DNA of 64,000 bases from assembly GCA_016182965.1 (NCBI GenBank), contig JACPFM010000004.1, positions 32,794 through 96,793 of the forward strand, in the 5' to 3' direction. The notes beneath the pieces are model-generated. The model did no database searches. It was not told the DNA's origin and worked only from the letters and a program-made list of their open reading frames with translations. A program made the translations under genes and the position numbers. Origin of the DNA: Deltaproteobacteria bacterium. Lineage in GTDB: Bacteria; Myxococcota_A; Polyangia; Polyangiales; JADJMO01. Shown piece by piece: positions 8,194-17,338 of this stretch (position 1 is the first letter of the stretch; every line of letters begins with the position of its first letter).

Positions 8194-10299
8194 ATGCGTC
8201 GCTCCCGCTTGCTCCCCTTTGGCTTCACTCTCGCACTTCTCGCCGGCGCGGCCGGCTGCGGCGGCTCTCCCGGCATGCCCGAGGCGGTCCTCGACGACAC
8301 CGGCGCCGACGGGTCCGCGATCGGCGAGGTCGGCGACGACGCGAGCGCGATCGACACCAGCGCGGGGGGCGACGCCGCGATCGGCGACGACACCGCGATC
8401 GGCGACGACACCGCGACCGGCGATGACACCGGCACGAGCACGGACACCGGCGCCGTCACGGACACGGGCGCCGTCTCGGACACCGGCGCCGACACGGCGA
8501 CGGGGACCTGCTCTGGCAAGCCCGACGGCGCCGCCTGCACGCTGGGCGACGGCTCGCGTGGTCTGTGCAAGACCGCCGCGTGCGCGTCGTGCGTCGATCC
8601 GACCGACGACGGGGCGTGCAAGGCCGCGTACGGGAGCAGCACCACGTCGTATCTGTGCGTCGCCGGCGCTTGCACGGCGGCCGAGTGCCGTACCGACGCG
8701 GGCTGCGCGACGGCCGGGAAGGCCGGGCAGATCTGCGGGATCTCGGCGCCGAACATGTGCGGCAAGTGCACGAGCGACGCGCAGTGCAAGTCGGCCGTCG
8801 GCTACGGCACGTCGACGATCTGCAGCATCTCCACGGGGACCTGCGTCCTCGCCCAGTGCGGCGTCGCCGCCACGCCCGGCACCACGACGACGCCCAACAC
8901 CGCCTGCTCTGCGGCGAACCCGGCCGACATCTGCTGCGGCGCGAGCGGCACGACGCCGGGCACGTGCGTGCCCGGTACCTGCTGCACCAACGCGCAGTGC
9001 ACCGGCGGCAACCTCTGCGTCGCGAACGTGTGCACCACGTGCGGCGGCGTCACCGACGGCAAGTACTACGTCGATCCGGCGAGCGGCTCCGACACCGGCG
9101 CGACCGGCAACACCACCTGCCCGTTCAAGACGATCACCCGCGCGCTGCAGTTCCTGAACGCGACCTACCCGAGCGGCACCATCCCCGCCGGGACGCAGGT
9201 GCTGCTGCGCAACAAGGCGACCGCCGCCTCCGGCGAGGTCTTCCCGCTCGCGGTGCCCACGAACGTGACCGTGCGGAGCGAGCTCGCCACCTCGGTCCAG
9301 ACGATCGAGGTCGTCAGCGGGCGCACCGGCTTCAACCTCTCGCAACCGAGCTCGGGCCTCGCGTCGCTGATCATCGACGGCAAGGGCGTGGCGTACGCCG
9401 GCATCGGCGTCTCTGGCTCGTCGAACAAGGACACCACGGTCGTCACCGGCGTGACGGTCACGAACATGCGCAACGACGGCATCTACGTCGAGAGCGGCGG
9501 GCTGAAGATCGGCGCCGGCGTTCAGTCGATCAAGAACGGCGTGTCGCCGACCAGCAGCTCGCTCGGCTCGGGCCTGCACGTGCGCGGCGGCGTAGTGGTG
9601 GTCACCGTCAACGCCGGCGAGGCGCCCGCGCACTTCGACGAGAACGCCGCCAACGGCATCGTCGTCGACAACGCCGGCGCGGTCACCGTGACCGGGAAGC
9701 CCGATCTGACCGGCTTCCCGACGACGGCCCCGCCCGCGGTCACCAACGGGACCGGCACCGTGACCGTCAACCTGAACAAGCTCGCCGGCGTCGGCGTGGT
9801 CCAGGGCGGCGGCGCCACCGGGGTCAACACGTTCGCCGGCGTCGTGGTGTGGAAGAACCTGGGCAACGGGTTCCGCTTCTACACGCCCTCACGCGTGGTC
9901 GTCCGCGACAGCGTCTCGGCCGCCAACGGCCGCAACGGCATCCAGATCAGCGCCTCCGGCGTCGGCACCTCGGTCGCGAACATCGATCTCGGCGGCGACA
10001 CCTTCGGTCGCAACATCTTCCAGTCGACGGTCAACCCGAACCCGAACGCCGGCATCTGCGTCGACTGGTTCTACGGGAACACCGTGTTCCTCCGCGCCAA
10101 GGGCAACCACTTCAAGGGCAAGAGCTGCGCGGTCACCCCGGCGCCCACGCCGTTGCCGCTGCTGACGACGGCGGCGGCCGGCGCGGACTGCTCGGGCGCG
10201 GGGGCCATCGACGTCGCTGCCGCGCGCAGCAGCTCGGGCGCGGCGCCGACGAAGATCACCGTCGATCTCGACAACTGCGTCGACGCGATCTGGCCCTGA
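8194..10299 (+). CDS. Large secreted lipoprotein with Cys-rich repeats and a right-handed beta-helix (DUF1565-like)
   Basis: The 701-residue protein starts with a signal peptide and lipobox (LLAGAAGCGG). Residues 30-105 are a low-complexity Asp/Thr/Gly/Ala linker made partly by an 18-bp in-frame tandem repeat (8390-8430). Residues 105-285 hold spaced Cys pairs of the kind CTSDAQCKS and CCTNAQCTGGNLC, resembling the Cys-rich spacers common in myxobacterial surface proteins. From about residue 290 there is a parallel beta-helix with the DUF1565 entry motif YYVDPASGSDTGATGNTTCP, then repeated GVTVTNMRNDGIYV-type rungs. Such proteins are usually surface exposed and may bind or cleave polysaccharide, but no catalytic residues are obvious. 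A GGAG lies about 10 nt before the ATG. Confidence 0.85.
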   Translation: MRRSRLLPFGFTLALLAGAAGCGGSPGMPEAVLDDTGADGSAIGEVGDDASAIDTSAGGDAAIGDDTAIGDDTATGDDTGTSTDTGAVTDTGAVSDTGADTATGTCSGKPDGAACTLGDGSRGLCKTAACASCVDPTDDGACKAAYGSSTTSYLCVAGACTAAECRTDAGCATAGKAGQICGISAPNMCGKCTSDAQCKSAVGYGTSTICSISTGTCVLAQCGVAATPGTTTTPNTACSAANPADICCGASGTTPGTCVPGTCCTNAQCTGGNLCVANVCTTCGGVTDGKYYVDPASGSDTGATGNTTCPFKTITRALQFLNATYPSGTIPAGTQVLLRNKATAASGEVFPLAVPTNVTVRSELATSVQTIEVVSGRTGFNLSQPSSGLASLIIDGKGVAYAGIGVSGSSNKDTTVVTGVTVTNMRNDGIYVESGGLKIGAGVQSIKNGVSPTSSSLGSGLHVRGGVVVVTVNAGEAPAHFDENAANGIVVDNAGAVTVTGKPDLTGFPTTAPPAVTNGTGTVTVNLNKLAGVGVVQGGGATGVNTFAGVVVWKNLGNGFRFYTPSRVVVRDSVSAANGRNGIQISASGVGTSVANIDLGGDTFGRNIFQSTVNPNPNAGICVDWFYGNTVFLRAKGNHFKGKSCAVTPAPTPLPLLTTAAAGADCSGAGAIDVAAARSSSGAAPTKITVDLDNCVDAIWP

Positions 10300-10407
10300 C
10301 TTTGGCCGTCGCCCGGCTCGCGCCGCGACCGCCGACGTCGCTCGCTGAGACGAGCGCCGTCATGGCGCACGCTTGACGCTCTTGCGGCCGCACCGACGTG
10401 ATCGGGC

Positions 10408-11328
10408 ATGGACAGGGGGAAGCTGGACTGGGTTCGCCCCGGCGCGCTCGCCGCCGGGATCGCGACGCTGATCGGCCTCGTCGCGCAGGGCGTCGAGCGC
10501 GCCGGGTACGTCGGCAACATCGGTCTCTTCGCCATGTCGGCGGCGGCCGGCGCGGTCGTCGGCGTCGTGCTCGCCGTGCCGCTCGGGTTCCGCGAACCGA
10601 TGCCGGCGGTCCTCGGGCGCGTCGTCGCGACCACCGTCTCCGGGCTGCTCCTCGGCGGCCTCGAGATCGGCTTCGCGTATCTGCTGGTGGTCGGGCGCGT
10701 GCTCCGCGAGCGTCAGCTGCCGCCGGTGTTCGCGATCCTCGGGCTGGCCCTCGTCGCGTGGGGGCTGCGGCGCCTGCCGTCGCGTCGGCCGCTCCGCGTC
10801 GGGCTGATCGCGATCGGCGCGTCGCTCGTGCTGTTTCGTGCCGTGCTCGCGATCCCTGGCGCGCGGCAGCGCGTCGAGCGCGCGCTGTTCCCGCTGCCGG
10901 ACGCCGTCGTCAAGAAGCAGTGGGAGCGCATGTGGTGTCGCGGCCGGTGCGACGTCGCCAAGGTCGTCGACTTCGATTGGCAGGTGACCTACCCGCCGAG
11001 CGGCGACCGTCTCTTCGCCGACGTGCGCGCGCGGGCCACGCTCGAGACGACCAAGCCGCACGTCGTCGACGGGTGCGGCGACGTGCACGCGACCGCGCCG
11101 AAGGTCCCGGCGTCGATCGAGAAGTACAAGACCACCAAGGAGTGCTTCGCCGCCCACCCGCTGCGGCCGGTGCCGTTCACCATCGCGCCCATGATGATGC
11201 CCGCGTACGAGTGCTGCTGGATCGAGCAGGCGCCCCGCAAGCCAGGCGATCGCTTCGAGACCGCGCCGCGCGGGATGTTCATCTTCCACCGATTGCAGTG
11301 GGAGCCCACCGACTTCACCGAGTTCTGA
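10408..11328 (+). CDS. Integral membrane protein of unknown function
   Basis: I do not recognise the family. The 306 residues divide into an N-terminal membrane part with four or five hydrophobic helices (about residues 13-150: ALAAGIATLIGLVAQ, AAAGAVVGVVLAVPL, LLLGGLEIGFAYLLV, VFAILGLALVAWGL, LIAIGASLVLFRAVL) and a soluble C-terminal domain of about 150 residues with scattered Cys (MWCRGRCD, DGCGD, KECF, YECCWIEQ). The Cys pattern would suit a domain on the periplasmic side. It lies 10 bp before the Smr gene in the same direction, so the two may be cotranscribed, though no functional link is evident. Confidence 0.7.
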   Translation: MDRGKLDWVRPGALAAGIATLIGLVAQGVERAGYVGNIGLFAMSAAAGAVVGVVLAVPLGFREPMPAVLGRVVATTVSGLLLGGLEIGFAYLLVVGRVLRERQLPPVFAILGLALVAWGLRRLPSRRPLRVGLIAIGASLVLFRAVLAIPGARQRVERALFPLPDAVVKKQWERMWCRGRCDVAKVVDFDWQVTYPPSGDRLFADVRARATLETTKPHVVDGCGDVHATAPKVPASIEKYKTTKECFAAHPLRPVPFTIAPMMMPAYECCWIEQAPRKPGDRFETAPRGMFIFHRLQWEPTDFTEF

Positions 11329-11338
11329 GGCCGCCGCG

Positions 11339-11641
11339 ATGACCGAGGACGACGAAGGCGACCTCGATCCCGAGGCCGTGGCCGAGCTGCCGATCGACGG
11401 GGTGCTCGACCTGCACACGTTCTCGCCGCGCGAAGTCGGCGATCTGGTGCCGGACTGGCTCGACGAGTGCCGCGCGCACGGCCTCCGCGAGGTGCGCATC
11501 ATCCATGGAAAGGGCACCGGCGCGCTGCGTCGCACGGTGCACGCCATCCTCGATCGGCGTGACGACGTTCTCGAATACCGGCTCGCGCCGGCGAACCGCG
11601 GCGGGTGGGGCGCGACGATCGTGTGGTTGAAGGAGCGCTGA
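11339..11641 (+). CDS. Smr-domain protein
   Basis: This 100-residue protein is essentially a stand-alone Smr (small MutS-related) domain. It has the DLHTFSPREV strand-helix start and the loop motif IIHGKGTGALR, corresponding to the conserved HGxGxG signature that binds or nicks nucleic acid. The MutS2 ATPase and clamp are absent. Stand-alone Smr proteins have been tied to recombination control and to cleavage of mRNA on collided ribosomes; which applies here is unknown. It follows the membrane protein gene after 10 bp. The acidic N-terminus (MTEDDEGDLD) is normal for short Smr proteins. Confidence 0.85.
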   Translation: MTEDDEGDLDPEAVAELPIDGVLDLHTFSPREVGDLVPDWLDECRAHGLREVRIIHGKGTGALRRTVHAILDRRDDVLEYRLAPANRGGWGATIVWLKER

Positions 11642-11838
11642 GCCGCGGGAAGTGCACGGTCGAGTCGGCTCGCGCAAGGCGCGGAAGAAGCCGGTCGTGG
11701 CATCGATCAGGCGCCACGAAGCGCGGATCGAAACGGTCCCGCCGGATCGCGTGGGCGGCGTTCGAGCTCGGCGCCAGCCGCCTCGGGCGAAACTCGAGCT
11801 GGCCGACGGCGGCGACCGGTGCTTATGAAAGGCGCCGG

Positions 11839-13566
11839 ATGTCTCTGGATCTGCTCCTCGTCTCGCCCCCTGTCGCCAACTTCGGCCAGTGCAGCTCGGG
11901 CATCTCCGTCCTGACGCCCTACCTCCGCTCGCGCGGGTTCGACGTGCGGGCGTGGGATCTCGCGATCGACGCGTTCCACTCCTTCCATTCGCCGGAGTAC
12001 GTCGCGCGCTGCCTTCAGAAGCTCGAGGCCGCCGGCGGCGCCGACGAAGAGCTGCTCGCGACCGCCCGCCGCGTGATCGGCGACATCGACGAGGCCAAGC
12101 GCGCGCTGCGCCGGCCGGACATCGCCCGCGATCACGAGTCGATGCGCTGGGCCTTCCGCACCATCGGCGACGTGGGCATCGTGATGACCGCGGCGGCGTT
12201 CGGCCGCTACGACCACAACTTCCGCGCGTTCACCATCCCGAGCGCGATGGCCAGCTTCGGCGCCCTCGAAGCGGCCGTGCGCGACCCCGAGCGCAACCCG
12301 TACCTCGCGTTCCTCGAGGAGCACGCGCTGCCGCGCATCGCGCGCGAGCAGCCCAAGGCGCTCGGCATCAGCGTCACCTACTTCTCGCAGCTCGTCCCCG
12401 CGCTCACGCTGGCGCACCTGGTCCGAGAGCATCTGCCCGAGGTGAAGATCGTCTTCGGCGGCGCCTACCTCACCGCGGTCGACGCCGAGATCGAGACCAT
12501 CCCGACGAGCGTGATGCCCGCCGAGGCCGTCATCCTGCACGACGGCGAGGAGGCCCTCGAGCAGTGGCTCGCGCTGGTCGTGCGCGGCGAGGGCTCGGAG
12601 GACGACCTGCCGAACACGTGGCTGAACCGCGGCGACAGGTTCCGTCGCGCGGCCAACCGCCGCTCGGTGCGCACCGATCTGACGAAGCTCCCGATCCCGA
12701 TGTGGAGCGCCGACGGCCTCGAGCTCGACAAGTACCTCGTCCCCAAATACCCGATCCCCCTGCCCCTCTCGCGCGGGTGCTACTGGGGCCGCTGCGAGTA
12801 CTGCAACATCTCGAGCCAGACCGCGGCGTCGTATCGCACTCGCCCGACGGCGATGGCCATCGCCGACATGCGCGCCGCGATCGCCGAGACGGGCTCCAAC
12901 TGGTTCGACTTCCCCGTCGACTCGTTCCGCCCACGCGAGCTGCACGAGCTGGCCAAGGCGATCCTCGCCGAGGGGCTCGAGGTCGAGTGGGGCGCCGAGG
13001 TGCTGCTCGATCCGAACTTCACCGACGAGGTGCTCGAGGAGCTCGCCCGATCGGGGCTCCGCTGCCTGCGCTTCGGCCTCGAGAGCGCCAACGCCGAGAC
13101 CCGCAAGGCGATGAACAAGCCCACCGGCTCGGCGGCCACGCGCATCATGAAGGCGTGCAAGGCCAACGGGGTGCAGACGGCGGTGATGCTCATCGCCGGC
13201 TTCCCGACGGAGACCCAGGCGCAGCTGCGAGAGACGTACGACTACCTCGCCGAGAACTCCGACTGCATCGACTTCGTGACGATCCACCCGTTCTCGCTCG
13301 TCCCCGGCGCGCCGATATCGCACGACCCGTCGAAGTTCGGGCTGTACCTGCTGCCCGAGAAGAGCGTGATGCGCACGTCGCTGCCGTTCGTGAGCACCAA
13401 CCCCGTCGGCATGCGCAACGAGGACCTGCCGCGCGTGATCGAGGCGATGCGCGACGGCCTGAAGGAGTTCTACCCCGACCTCGGCGAGCTCTGGACGGTG
13501 GCCATCGGCGGCTGGATGACCTTCCCGGCCTGCTGCGTGCCGAGCAACGGCCCGAAGGCCAATTGA
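11839..13566 (+). CDS. B12-binding-domain radical SAM enzyme
   Basis: The 575-residue protein has an N-terminal cobalamin-binding-type Rossmann region (LLLVSPP at the start, then LGISVTYFSQL and KIVFGGAYLTA). The radical SAM barrel follows, with the cluster motif RGCYWGRCEYCN at Cys314, Cys319 and Cys322. The spacing is CX4CX2C rather than the canonical CX3CX2C, as seen in some B12-dependent maturases. Later motifs GLESANAETRKAMNKP and IAGFPTETQAQL fit the B12-radical SAM group, whose members methylate or rearrange unactivated carbons. The product is unknown. A GAAAGG Shine-Dalgarno site sits 6 nt before the ATG. The DUF2332 gene follows after 31 bp and may be cotranscribed. Confidence 0.85.
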   Translation: MSLDLLLVSPPVANFGQCSSGISVLTPYLRSRGFDVRAWDLAIDAFHSFHSPEYVARCLQKLEAAGGADEELLATARRVIGDIDEAKRALRRPDIARDHESMRWAFRTIGDVGIVMTAAAFGRYDHNFRAFTIPSAMASFGALEAAVRDPERNPYLAFLEEHALPRIAREQPKALGISVTYFSQLVPALTLAHLVREHLPEVKIVFGGAYLTAVDAEIETIPTSVMPAEAVILHDGEEALEQWLALVVRGEGSEDDLPNTWLNRGDRFRRAANRRSVRTDLTKLPIPMWSADGLELDKYLVPKYPIPLPLSRGCYWGRCEYCNISSQTAASYRTRPTAMAIADMRAAIAETGSNWFDFPVDSFRPRELHELAKAILAEGLEVEWGAEVLLDPNFTDEVLEELARSGLRCLRFGLESANAETRKAMNKPTGSAATRIMKACKANGVQTAVMLIAGFPTETQAQLRETYDYLAENSDCIDFVTIHPFSLVPGAPISHDPSKFGLYLLPEKSVMRTSLPFVSTNPVGMRNEDLPRVIEAMRDGLKEFYPDLGELWTVAIGGWMTFPACCVPSNGPKAN

Positions 13567-13597
13567 CCGTCGCACGCCCCGACCCCACCGTCGCGCC

Positions 13598-14623
13598 ATG
13601 GCTCGAGGCCTCGAGGGGTTCCACGACGACGTGGAGGTGAGCGCCGCCTACGTCGCCCAGCGCGGCGTCCCGGTCTACGCGTCGGCGCTCCGCGCTGCGG
13701 TGTCGCTCTTCGCGAGCGACGAGCGGCTGCGCGCGCGCGTGCTCGACGCGTGGGGTGCGCGCGAGTTCCACGCCAGCTACGAGCGCCCGATGCTCCTGCT
13801 GGCGGCCCTGCGCTTCGAGGCGCTCGGCGATCGCGGCCACCCGCTCTCGCGCGAGATCGCCGAAGAGCGCGGCGACGGCATCGTCGATCGCGAGGCCCTC
13901 GCCGCGGCGATGACCGACGCGGTGCTCGAGACGATGCGCTCTCGCGCGGTGCAGACCAACGAGGTCTCCCGCTCGATCGCCTGGCGGCTCGCGCTCGGCG
14001 AGCTCCCGCGCGGCGAGCTCGCGCTCGTCGATCTCCCGCGCGACGAGCTCGCGCTCGTCGACCTCGGGTGCAGCGCGGCGCTCAACCTCGTGGGCGACGA
14101 GGTCGATCAGGCGTGGACGAGCCCCGACGGCGCGCCCATCCCGCTGGTCCCGACCACGCACGTCACCGCGCGTTTCGGGCTCGATCGAAGGCCGATCGAC
14201 GCGCGCGACGAGCGCGAGGCGCGCTGGCTGCGCGCGTGCATCTGGCCCGGGCAGACCGATCGGTCGGCGCGTCTCGACGAGGCGCTCTCGCTCGCCGCGC
14301 GGGCGCTCGACGCGGGCGAGATCTCGCTCCACGCCGTCGACGCCGAGGAGATGCCGAGCTGGCTCGAGCGGCTCGACCGGCGCGCGCTCGCGATGCAGAC
14401 GGTGTTCGTCGAATACCTCCCGCCCGACGTGCGCGCGCGTTACGAGGCCGGTATGCGGCGCTGGCTCGCCGCGCGCCCGGACTGCGCGTGGGTCGAGCTC
14501 GAGACGGGCCCCGGCGCCCACGGCCCGGCGGTGATCCGCCTCCATCGCGCGACGGGCGCGACGGTCCTCGCGTCGTGCGAGTACCACCCGCGCGTCGTGC
14601 ACCTCGAGCGCGCCCGCGGCTGA
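13598..14623 (+). CDS. DUF2332 family protein
   Basis: The 341-residue product matches the DUF2332 pattern: a helical N-terminus (ASYERPMLLLAALRFEALG), the segment QTNEVSRSIAWRL, the motif VDLGCSAALNLVGD, which resembles a Rossmann/methyltransferase glycine loop, and the later block ARWLRACIWPGQTDR. The family has no established activity, and the glycine loop only hints at nucleotide or SAM binding. A 21-bp near-perfect direct repeat gives the odd peptide LPRGELALVDLPRDELALVD just before the conserved loop, so the segment may have been duplicated recently. It lies 31 bp after the radical SAM gene and probably shares its transcript. Confidence 0.8.
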   Translation: MARGLEGFHDDVEVSAAYVAQRGVPVYASALRAAVSLFASDERLRARVLDAWGAREFHASYERPMLLLAALRFEALGDRGHPLSREIAEERGDGIVDREALAAAMTDAVLETMRSRAVQTNEVSRSIAWRLALGELPRGELALVDLPRDELALVDLGCSAALNLVGDEVDQAWTSPDGAPIPLVPTTHVTARFGLDRRPIDARDEREARWLRACIWPGQTDRSARLDEALSLAARALDAGEISLHAVDAEEMPSWLERLDRRALAMQTVFVEYLPPDVRARYEAGMRRWLAARPDCAWVELETGPGAHGPAVIRLHRATGATVLASCEYHPRVVHLERARG

Positions 14624-14759
14624 TCACCTCATTTCGCGGCGGCGCGCACCGCGAGCGCGGCCTGACAGCCGTGCAGCTCCTCGGCGTCGGCCATCGCGCT
14701 GGGCACGTGGATGTCCGACGCGTCGACCTCGGTGCGCACGCGGATGACCACGATTATCG

Positions 14760-15354
14760 TCAGTGTCCGGGCGCGTCGTCGCTCGGCGCCGGCGGGAAGA
14801 CCGACTTGGGCCCGTGGTGGCCGGCCTTGGTCTCCTTCTCGAGCTTGTGACCGGCGTGCTGAAGGTAGAGCGCCGCCGCGACGAAGAGGACCGCGAGCCC
14901 GAGCCACAGCAGGTGGACCGGCTGGTCGTACTTCATCTTCACCGCCGACTCGAAGAGACGGACGATCAAGATCACGAGGATGACCTTGCCGACGGCGCCC
15001 TTGAGGTCGTCGATCGAGCCAGTTCGGGCGCGAGTCCTCGTGGCGGCTCGCCGGATCGATCTTGCTGATGAAGAGCTCGTAGATGCCCATCGCGAAGATG
15101 AGCAGGACGGTCGCGAACAGGAACGAGTCGACCGACGAGATGAAGGCGATGGACATCTCCTCGCCGCCGTCGTGACCGCCGAACGGGTGATGGAAGAACT
15201 CGACAGCCGTCTGGTAGATGACGATCGCGCCGCGCACGAACATCAGCACCGAGGAGATGAGCGAGCCGATCACCGCCAGGATGACGATCAACCGAGAGTT
15301 GAAGAGGAAGGTCTCGAAGACCGTCTCGAGGAAGCGCTGGATTCGTCCGAACAT
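14760..15354 (-). pseudogene. UPF0114 (YqhA-type) membrane protein, frameshifted
   Basis: Two minus-strand frames make one UPF0114 protein of about 198 residues. The first part from the ATG at 15354 has helices ETFLFNSRLIVILAVIGSL and DSFLFATVLLIFAMGIYEL and the family block SKIDPASRHEDSRPNWL. The second part supplies SIDDLKGAVGKVILVILIV and the last helix LLWLGLAVLFVAAALYLQHA, ending in a His/Lys-rich tail at 14760. The switch lies at about 15006-15021 and needs one base removed or two added. A premature stop is not met soon, so the unshifted frame runs on to 14629 as an Arg-rich tail. Whether this is a real mutation or an assembly indel cannot be told here. The 130 bp up to the next gene hold nothing else I can name. 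Confidence 0.75.
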
Positions 15355-15479
15355 CGCGGGCCCCCTCGTACCACGACTGGACGCCGTGCGTCACTTCACC
15401 GGCGTCCTCGCGGTGGCCGCCGCGGTCTTCGTGCCGTTCGGCCCGAAGCCGGACGCGCGCCGAGACGTCGAGCCCACCT

Positions 15480-16352
15480 TCAGAACGGAAGCTCGTCCCA
15501 GAAGGACTCCACCGTCCGGGCGACGCGCGACGGATCTTCGAGCTGCGGCCAGTGCCCGAGCTCGGGCCAGGTGCGAAGACGCGCGCCGGGGATCTCGCCG
15601 GCGAGCGCGCGCGCGATCGCGAGCACCGCGACCGGATCGCGCTCGCCCCAGGCGACCAGGGTCGGCACGTCGAGCCGTTCGAGCGCGCCGATCCAGCGGT
15701 GCCGGAAGCGCTCCCGCTCGTCGAGGTAGGAGATGATCTGCGGGAGCCGCGCGGCGCCGTCGTCCCGCGCGACCAGCTCCCACATGGCGTCGAGCTCCGC
15801 GTCGGTGGGCCTCCTCGCGCAGAGACGCGCGATCTGCGGCCCGAAGGTGCGACGGCTGCTGACCGCGGCGAACAGCCGGCCGGCGCGCGATCGCAGCAGG
15901 CGTTGCCCGATGGTCAGGTGCGCGAGCTCGAGGTGCACGCTGCCGTTCATCAGGACGAGGCTCGCGAGCTCGATCGGCAGGGTGCTCCACGCGCGTCGCG
16001 CGCAGAGCTCGGTGGCGACGCTCGTGCCCATGTCGTGGGCGAGCAGGTGCGCTCGGGCGATCCCGCAGGCACGGGCGACCGTCAGCGCGACGTCTGCCTG
16101 CTCGAACAAGGAGTACGCGTGGCGCGCAGGCTTGTCGGAGAACCCGTAGCCGAGGAAGTCGAAGGCGACGACGCGCCGCCGGCGCGCGAGGAGGTCGACG
16201 ACCTCGGCGAAATCCCAGGAGGCGGTCGGAAACCCGTGCAGCACCAGCACGGGTGTTCCTTCGTGCTCGGCGCCCGTGTCGACGACGAACACCGCGCCGG
16301 CGGGCGTCGTCACCGTGCGCCCGCGCGCCTTCCAGGCCGAGAGGGGGATCAC
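15480..16352 (-). CDS. Alpha/beta hydrolase with Asp nucleophile (epoxide hydrolase/haloalkane dehalogenase-like)
   Basis: The 290-residue protein has the alpha/beta-hydrolase landmarks: oxyanion motif HGFPTASWDF, strand DFLGYGFSDKP, nucleophile elbow LLAHDMGTSVA, acid WGERDP and catalytic His in ELGHWPQLED. The elbow carries Asp, not Ser, which is the signature of epoxide hydrolases and haloalkane dehalogenases. The DFLGYGFSDKP segment is shared with the MEST-like branch. The substrate is probably an epoxide, halide or unknown ester. There is no signal peptide, so it is cytoplasmic. TAGGCT lies 6 nt before the GTG start, consistent with a leaderless transcript. Confidence 0.85.
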   Translation of the reverse strand: MIPLSAWKARGRTVTTPAGAVFVVDTGAEHEGTPVLVLHGFPTASWDFAEVVDLLARRRRVVAFDFLGYGFSDKPARHAYSLFEQADVALTVARACGIARAHLLAHDMGTSVATELCARRAWSTLPIELASLVLMNGSVHLELAHLTIGQRLLRSRAGRLFAAVSSRRTFGPQIARLCARRPTDAELDAMWELVARDDGAARLPQIISYLDERERFRHRWIGALERLDVPTLVAWGERDPVAVLAIARALAGEIPGARLRTWPELGHWPQLEDPSRVARTVESFWDELPF

Positions 16353-16429
16353 GCGAGCAGCCTACACGGGTCGAGCAGGGCGGGAGGCGAACGCGTGCCG
16401 CCAGGCGAGGAACTGGCTACAGAGAGCCG

Positions 16430-17281
16430 ATGATCGCCTTCCTCGGAACGGGTCTCCTCGGTGCGAATTTCGTGCGCGCGCTGCGCCGGCGCGGTGAGGC
16501 GGTGCAGGTGTGGAACCGCACGCCCGCGAAGGCGCAGGCGCTCGAGGCCGAGGGCGCGCGCGCGTTCGTCGATCCCGCCGCCGCCGTCGGTGGCGCGACG
16601 CGCATCCACCTCGCGCTGTCCGACGACGCGGCCGTCGACGAGGTGCTCGAGCGCGCCTCCGCCGGCATGACCAGGGGCGCGTTGATCGTCGATCACACGA
16701 CCACCTCGGCCTCCGCCGTCGGCGAGCGGCGCGCCCGATGGCGCGAGCGCGGGATGACCTTCGTGCACGCGCCGGTGTTCATGGGGCCGTCCAACGCGCT
16801 CGCCGGCACCGGCCTGATGCTGGTCTCCGGCGATCCAGCCGACGTGGCCAGGGTGCGGCCGCTGCTCGAGCCGATGACCGGCAAGGTCGTCGACCTCGGG
16901 CCGCGCGTCGACGCTGCGGCCGCCTTCAAGCTGTTCGGCAACGCGTTCCTCATGTTCATCACCACCGGCCTCGCCGACATGTTCGCGCTCGCCAAGGCGC
17001 TGCGCGTCGCGCCGGCAGAGGCCGCGACGCTGTTCGATCACTTCAACCCCGGCAGCACGGTCGGCGCGCGCGCGAAGCGCATGCTCGACGGCGACTTCGC
17101 GACGCCCTCGTGGGAGCTGTCGATGGCCCGCAAGGACGCGCGCCTCATGCTCGAGGCGGCGAGCCGCGCGGGAGTCGATCTGGCCGTGCTGCCCGCGATC
17201 GCCGCCCGTATGGACGCGGTCATCGCCGAGGGTCACGGCGGCGACGACTGGACGGTGCTGGGCAAGGACTCAGTCGAGTAG
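16430..17281 (+). CDS. NAD(P)-dependent beta-hydroxyacid dehydrogenase (HIBADH/6PGDH-like)
   Basis: The 283-residue protein begins at once with the dinucleotide-binding loop FLGTGLLGANF and continues with WNRTPAKA, the usual cofactor-ribose region. The substrate-loop equivalent is VFMGPSNALAGTGLMLVSG, and the catalytic Lys lies in AAFKLFGNAFLM (the KxxxN pair). This order is that of 3-hydroxyisobutyrate and related beta-hydroxyacid dehydrogenases. The usual DAPVSGG motif is altered to HAPVFMGP, so the substrate may differ. The ATG at 16430 starts just before the Rossmann motif and is preceded by TACAGA with a 6-nt gap. It is divergent from the hydrolase gene, 77 bp apart. Confidence 0.85.
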   Translation: MIAFLGTGLLGANFVRALRRRGEAVQVWNRTPAKAQALEAEGARAFVDPAAAVGGATRIHLALSDDAAVDEVLERASAGMTRGALIVDHTTTSASAVGERRARWRERGMTFVHAPVFMGPSNALAGTGLMLVSGDPADVARVRPLLEPMTGKVVDLGPRVDAAAAFKLFGNAFLMFITTGLADMFALAKALRVAPAEAATLFDHFNPGSTVGARAKRMLDGDFATPSWELSMARKDARLMLEAASRAGVDLAVLPAIAARMDAVIAEGHGGDDWTVLGKDSVE

Positions 17282-17338
17282 ATCCGGCCTCGGGTCGCGC
17301 TTCCCCTCCGCTCGCGCCGGCGCTCCCATGCAGGGATC

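Noticed and set aside
8390..8430. 18-bp tandem repeat as a mobile or regulatory element
   Set aside because: It is in frame within the Asp/Thr/Gly linker of a lipoprotein and is simply repetitive coding sequence.
14629..14759. Arg-rich C-terminal extension of the UPF0114 frame
   Set aside because: It is read only because the frame is shifted; the family end at 14760 lies in the other frame.
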